39,155 nt of DNA from the IMG/VR virus record IMGVR_UViG_3300047496_000203, positions 1 to 39,155 of that record; one strand, given 5' to 3'. Under the pieces are notes generated by a model. It ran no database searches and was not told the origin of the DNA. It saw only the letters and a program-made list of their open reading frames with translations. The stretch's first letter is position 1; each line of letters starts with the position of its first letter. Both the position numbers and the translations under genes were made by a program. Shown piece after piece: positions 37,165 to 39,155 of this stretch. This DNA comes from a virus.

Positions 37165-39155
37165 GTTGGAAAAAACATTTTAGAACTATAAAAAGTAATT
37201 CTCTTAATTCAATCAATTATCAAAGTAGTAGTGAAGGCTCGCCAGTTACAAGTTCGAAGATATCTTCATATCTTCCAGAAGTTTTTGCTGGCCATCCATC
37301 CAGAATCCAAAGATATTACGCATTTGATGATTGCGACCGTGATAGTGATATTAATGCGGCATTAGATACTATTGCGGATTTTTGTACTCAATCAGAAGAA
37401 CAGAGTGATGACCCTTTTGATATCATTTATAATGAAGAAGCAAATGAAACTGAAGTTACGCTTATCAAGAGTAACTTGAAATTATGGGTTAAACTGAATG
37501 ATTTTAAGAAGCGTTTATGGCATATTTTTAGAGGAACAATAAAGAATGGTGATTCATTTTTCTTAGTTGATCCTGAAACATACGAATGGCTTTGGGTAGA
37601 TCATTTCTCAGTAGAAATGGTTAAAGTTGATGAAACTAAAGGTAAAGAACCTGATGAGTATATCATTCGAGGTTTAGATATCAACAGACAAGCTAAATTT
37701 GCTACTCGTGGTGTTGATCCTTCTCAATATAAAACGCCTTTTGGTACTTCTTTAGTTCCTAATGCGCGGCCCCAAGGTAATCCAGGGGGTGCTTCGACCA
37801 CCAATAACGCGTTTCAATTACAAGGATCAAATCGCGATCTTCGTCAGCAAGTTGGTCAAAAAGTCAATGAATTATCGGTAATTGATGCTCAACACATGGT
37901 TCATTTGTCTCTTTCGGTTGGAATGGATGTTAATTGGCCGTTTGGTTCTTCAATTCTTGAACCAATATTTAAAACCTTCAAACAAAAAGAATTACTTGAA
38001 GATTCTATTCTCATTTATAGAGTTATGCGTGCGCCTGAACGAAGAGTATTTAAAATTGATGTTGGCTCCATGCCACCAATTCGTGCAAAAGCTCACATAG
38101 AAATGATCAAAAATGAAATTCATCAAAGAAGAATTCCAAACCGCTGTCTTTCTTTAAAAACAAATATTTATTTGTTAGATGGAAGATTAATTCCTCTATC
38201 TCAAATAATTACTGAGCACAATGAAGGTAAACAAAACTGGGTCTACTCTTGTGATCCTGATACAGGAAAAATTGTTCCTGGTAAAATTACTTGGGCAGGA
38301 AATACTAAATCACAGACCAAAGTATTAAGATTGACTTTAGATAATGGTAAAACTATTACCTGCACTCCTGATCATAAGTTTCCAATTTTAGGTAAGGGCT
38401 TCGTTGAAGCACAAAATCTAGAAATAGGAGAGAGTTTTATCCCTTTATATACTCAAGAAAATAAGTATAGTGATAAGAAAAGTAAATATATTCAAATATT
38501 CGATAATGCTGAGAAAAAATGGAAATATGTTCATCGTGTCGTAGCAGAATATTTTAGAGACACTATTGTTGGTGAAAAAGTTCATTGTGAACAATATAAA
38601 ACTGAGTTAAAACAAACTGTCCATCACCTAAATTTTGACCGTTACAATAATAATCCAGAAAATTTATGTTGGATGAATGCAAAAGATCATATTATTTTTC
38701 ACGGAGAAACAGGAAGCGACGCGGCTAAAAATTATTGGAAAAACTTAAAATATAATATTCAAGCGTTTGATGAAAGAATTAAAAAATTAACTATTCAAAA
38801 TAAAATTTTTTGGAAGACTCCGGAAGGTCAAGATATTCTGGTGAAACGAAAAATAGTTTATGATAAAACATTATTTGACATGAGCAAATTAATTCTTGCT
38901 TCTTCTACTTTGACCAATCCACGCATGTCATGGCGGCAATCGGCAAAAGAATTGAATAATAATGTAGAATTTATGACTTACTATAAGAAATTAAACCCAC
39001 ATATCAATTCTGGAGTTAAACAATTAGATAATTTTACGCTAAATCATCTAAAATTTATGGTCAAATCTCATGGTTATAAATCTTGGCAAGATTTTAAGAA
39101 AGATTTTACTAATATTGATTACTCTCTTTATCGTTTTAATCAAAAACTATATGAC
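37161..39155 (+). CDS. 20: Portal vertex protein gp20, interrupted by an intein (C-terminal part beyond the right edge)
   Basis: The frame is open from ATG 37161 to the window end (665 codons). Residues 1-328 are portal: YLPEVFAGHPSRIQRYYAFD, DRDSDINAALDTIADFCT, FRGTIKNGDSFFLVDPETYE, VIDAQHMVHLSLS, WPFGSSILEPIFKTFKQKEL and ILIYRVMRAPERRVFKIDVG. YR-(M/T)RAPERRVF-ID-G is the hallmark of gp20, the dodecameric portal through which DNA is packaged and to which the tail attaches. After IPNR the intein begins at Cys329. The rest of the intein and the C-terminal portal part lie outside the window. The start overlaps the upstream stop (ATGA). Confidence 0.92.
   Translation, partial: MSWKKHFRTIKSNSLNSINYQSSSEGSPVTSSKISSYLPEVFAGHPSRIQRYYAFDDCDRDSDINAALDTIADFCTQSEEQSDDPFDIIYNEEANETEVTLIKSNLKLWVKLNDFKKRLWHIFRGTIKNGDSFFLVDPETYEWLWVDHFSVEMVKVDETKGKEPDEYIIRGLDINRQAKFATRGVDPSQYKTPFGTSLVPNARPQGNPGGASTTNNAFQLQGSNRDLRQQVGQKVNELSVIDAQHMVHLSLSVGMDVNWPFGSSILEPIFKTFKQKELLEDSILIYRVMRAPERRVFKIDVGSMPPIRAKAHIEMIKNEIHQRRIPNRCLSLKTNIYLLDGRLIPLSQIITEHNEGKQNWVYSCDPDTGKIVPGKITWAGNTKSQTKVLRLTLDNGKTITCTPDHKFPILGKGFVEAQNLEIGESFIPLYTQENKYSDKKSKYIQIFDNAEKKWKYVHRVVAEYFRDTIVGEKVHCEQYKTELKQTVHHLNFDRYNNNPENLCWMNAKDHIIFHGETGSDAAKNYWKNLKYNIQAFDERIKKLTIQNKIFWKTPEGQDILVKRKIVYDKTLFDMSKLILASSTLTNPRMSWRQSAKELNNNVEFMTYYKKLNPHINSGVKQLDNFTLNHLKFMVKSHGYKSWQDFKKDFTNIDYSLYRFNQKLYD
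38145..39155 (+). mobile_element. Intein in the portal protein with an HNH endonuclease (partial)
   Basis: It begins at Cys329 (CLSLKTNIYLLDGRLIPLSQ, block A); block B is TITCTPDHKFPIL. The endonuclease region is HNH-type: YVHRVVAEYFRD, then TVHHLNFDRYNNNPENLCWM and DHIIFHGE. No LAGLIDADG motif is seen in the visible 337 residues. The C-terminal splice site (expected His-Asn) is not reached. Confidence 0.88.

Noticed and set aside
37882-38100. 72-codon plus-strand frame inside the portal gene
   Set aside because: It is an alternate frame over a strongly conserved portal segment, without a ribosome site.

Overview
The window is an AT-rich stretch of a tailed phage genome of the T4-like (contractile-tail myovirus) kind. 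The evidence is a set of T4 hallmark proteins: a gp55-type late sigma factor, the gp46/gp47 recombination nuclease, a gp20 portal protein, a gp26-type baseplate protein and a gp53-like wedge protein, plus late promoters of the NATAAATA type. The order gp55, gp47, gp46 follows T4. The style of the ArdC protein and of the tyrosyl-tRNA synthetase suggests an alphaproteobacterial host, but the sequence does not prove this.

Layout. 1-2843 (minus): baseplate/tail genes and a nucleotidyltransferase-like gene behind a late promoter. 2930-3245 (minus): two small early genes. 3423-21666 (mostly plus): the gp55 - gp47 - gp46 core, interrupted by inserted cassettes. These are a DNA methyltransferase/nuclease cluster (5369-9411), a decayed GIY-YIG element (9449-9863), a second methyltransferase/nuclease pair with a decayed third methyltransferase (10922-13205), an antirestriction ArdC operon on the opposite strand (13226-14310), an SF2 helicase, a promoter-flanked structured RNA candidate, and a possible toxin-antitoxin pair. 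21671-23649: small early genes behind repeated strong promoters, two of them visible only on close reading. 23739-28203: tyrosyl-tRNA synthetase, a homing endonuclease, RNase HI-like and ADP-ribosyltransferase-like genes. 28178-34070 (minus): three early operons of small genes and one late operon led by gp26. 34159-39155 (plus): a tape-measure-like protein and the portal gene, which runs off the right edge.

The most striking content is mobile and selfish DNA. Four inteins lie in four important genes: gp55, a cytosine-5 methyltransferase, gp46 and the portal. Three carry LAGLIDADG-type and one an HNH-type endonuclease region. The methyltransferase intein sits immediately before the catalytic cysteine, the gp46 intein splits the Walker A motif, and the gp46 intein has the Ala1 and Trp-Cys-Thr signature of class 3 inteins. 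Two free-standing GIY-YIG genes are also present, one intact and one decayed.

Transcription signals are unusually legible. Ten promoters share TTGAC(A/G/T) and a -10 box separated by exactly 16 nt, with one weaker candidate besides. Late boxes NATAAATA are present too. At three genes the late box ends exactly 5 nt before the ATG, so the predicted +1 is the A of the start codon, which suggests leaderless late mRNAs. Several genes are broken by single-base frameshifts or internal deletions and are marked as such. I saw no tRNA gene, rRNA gene or CRISPR array.
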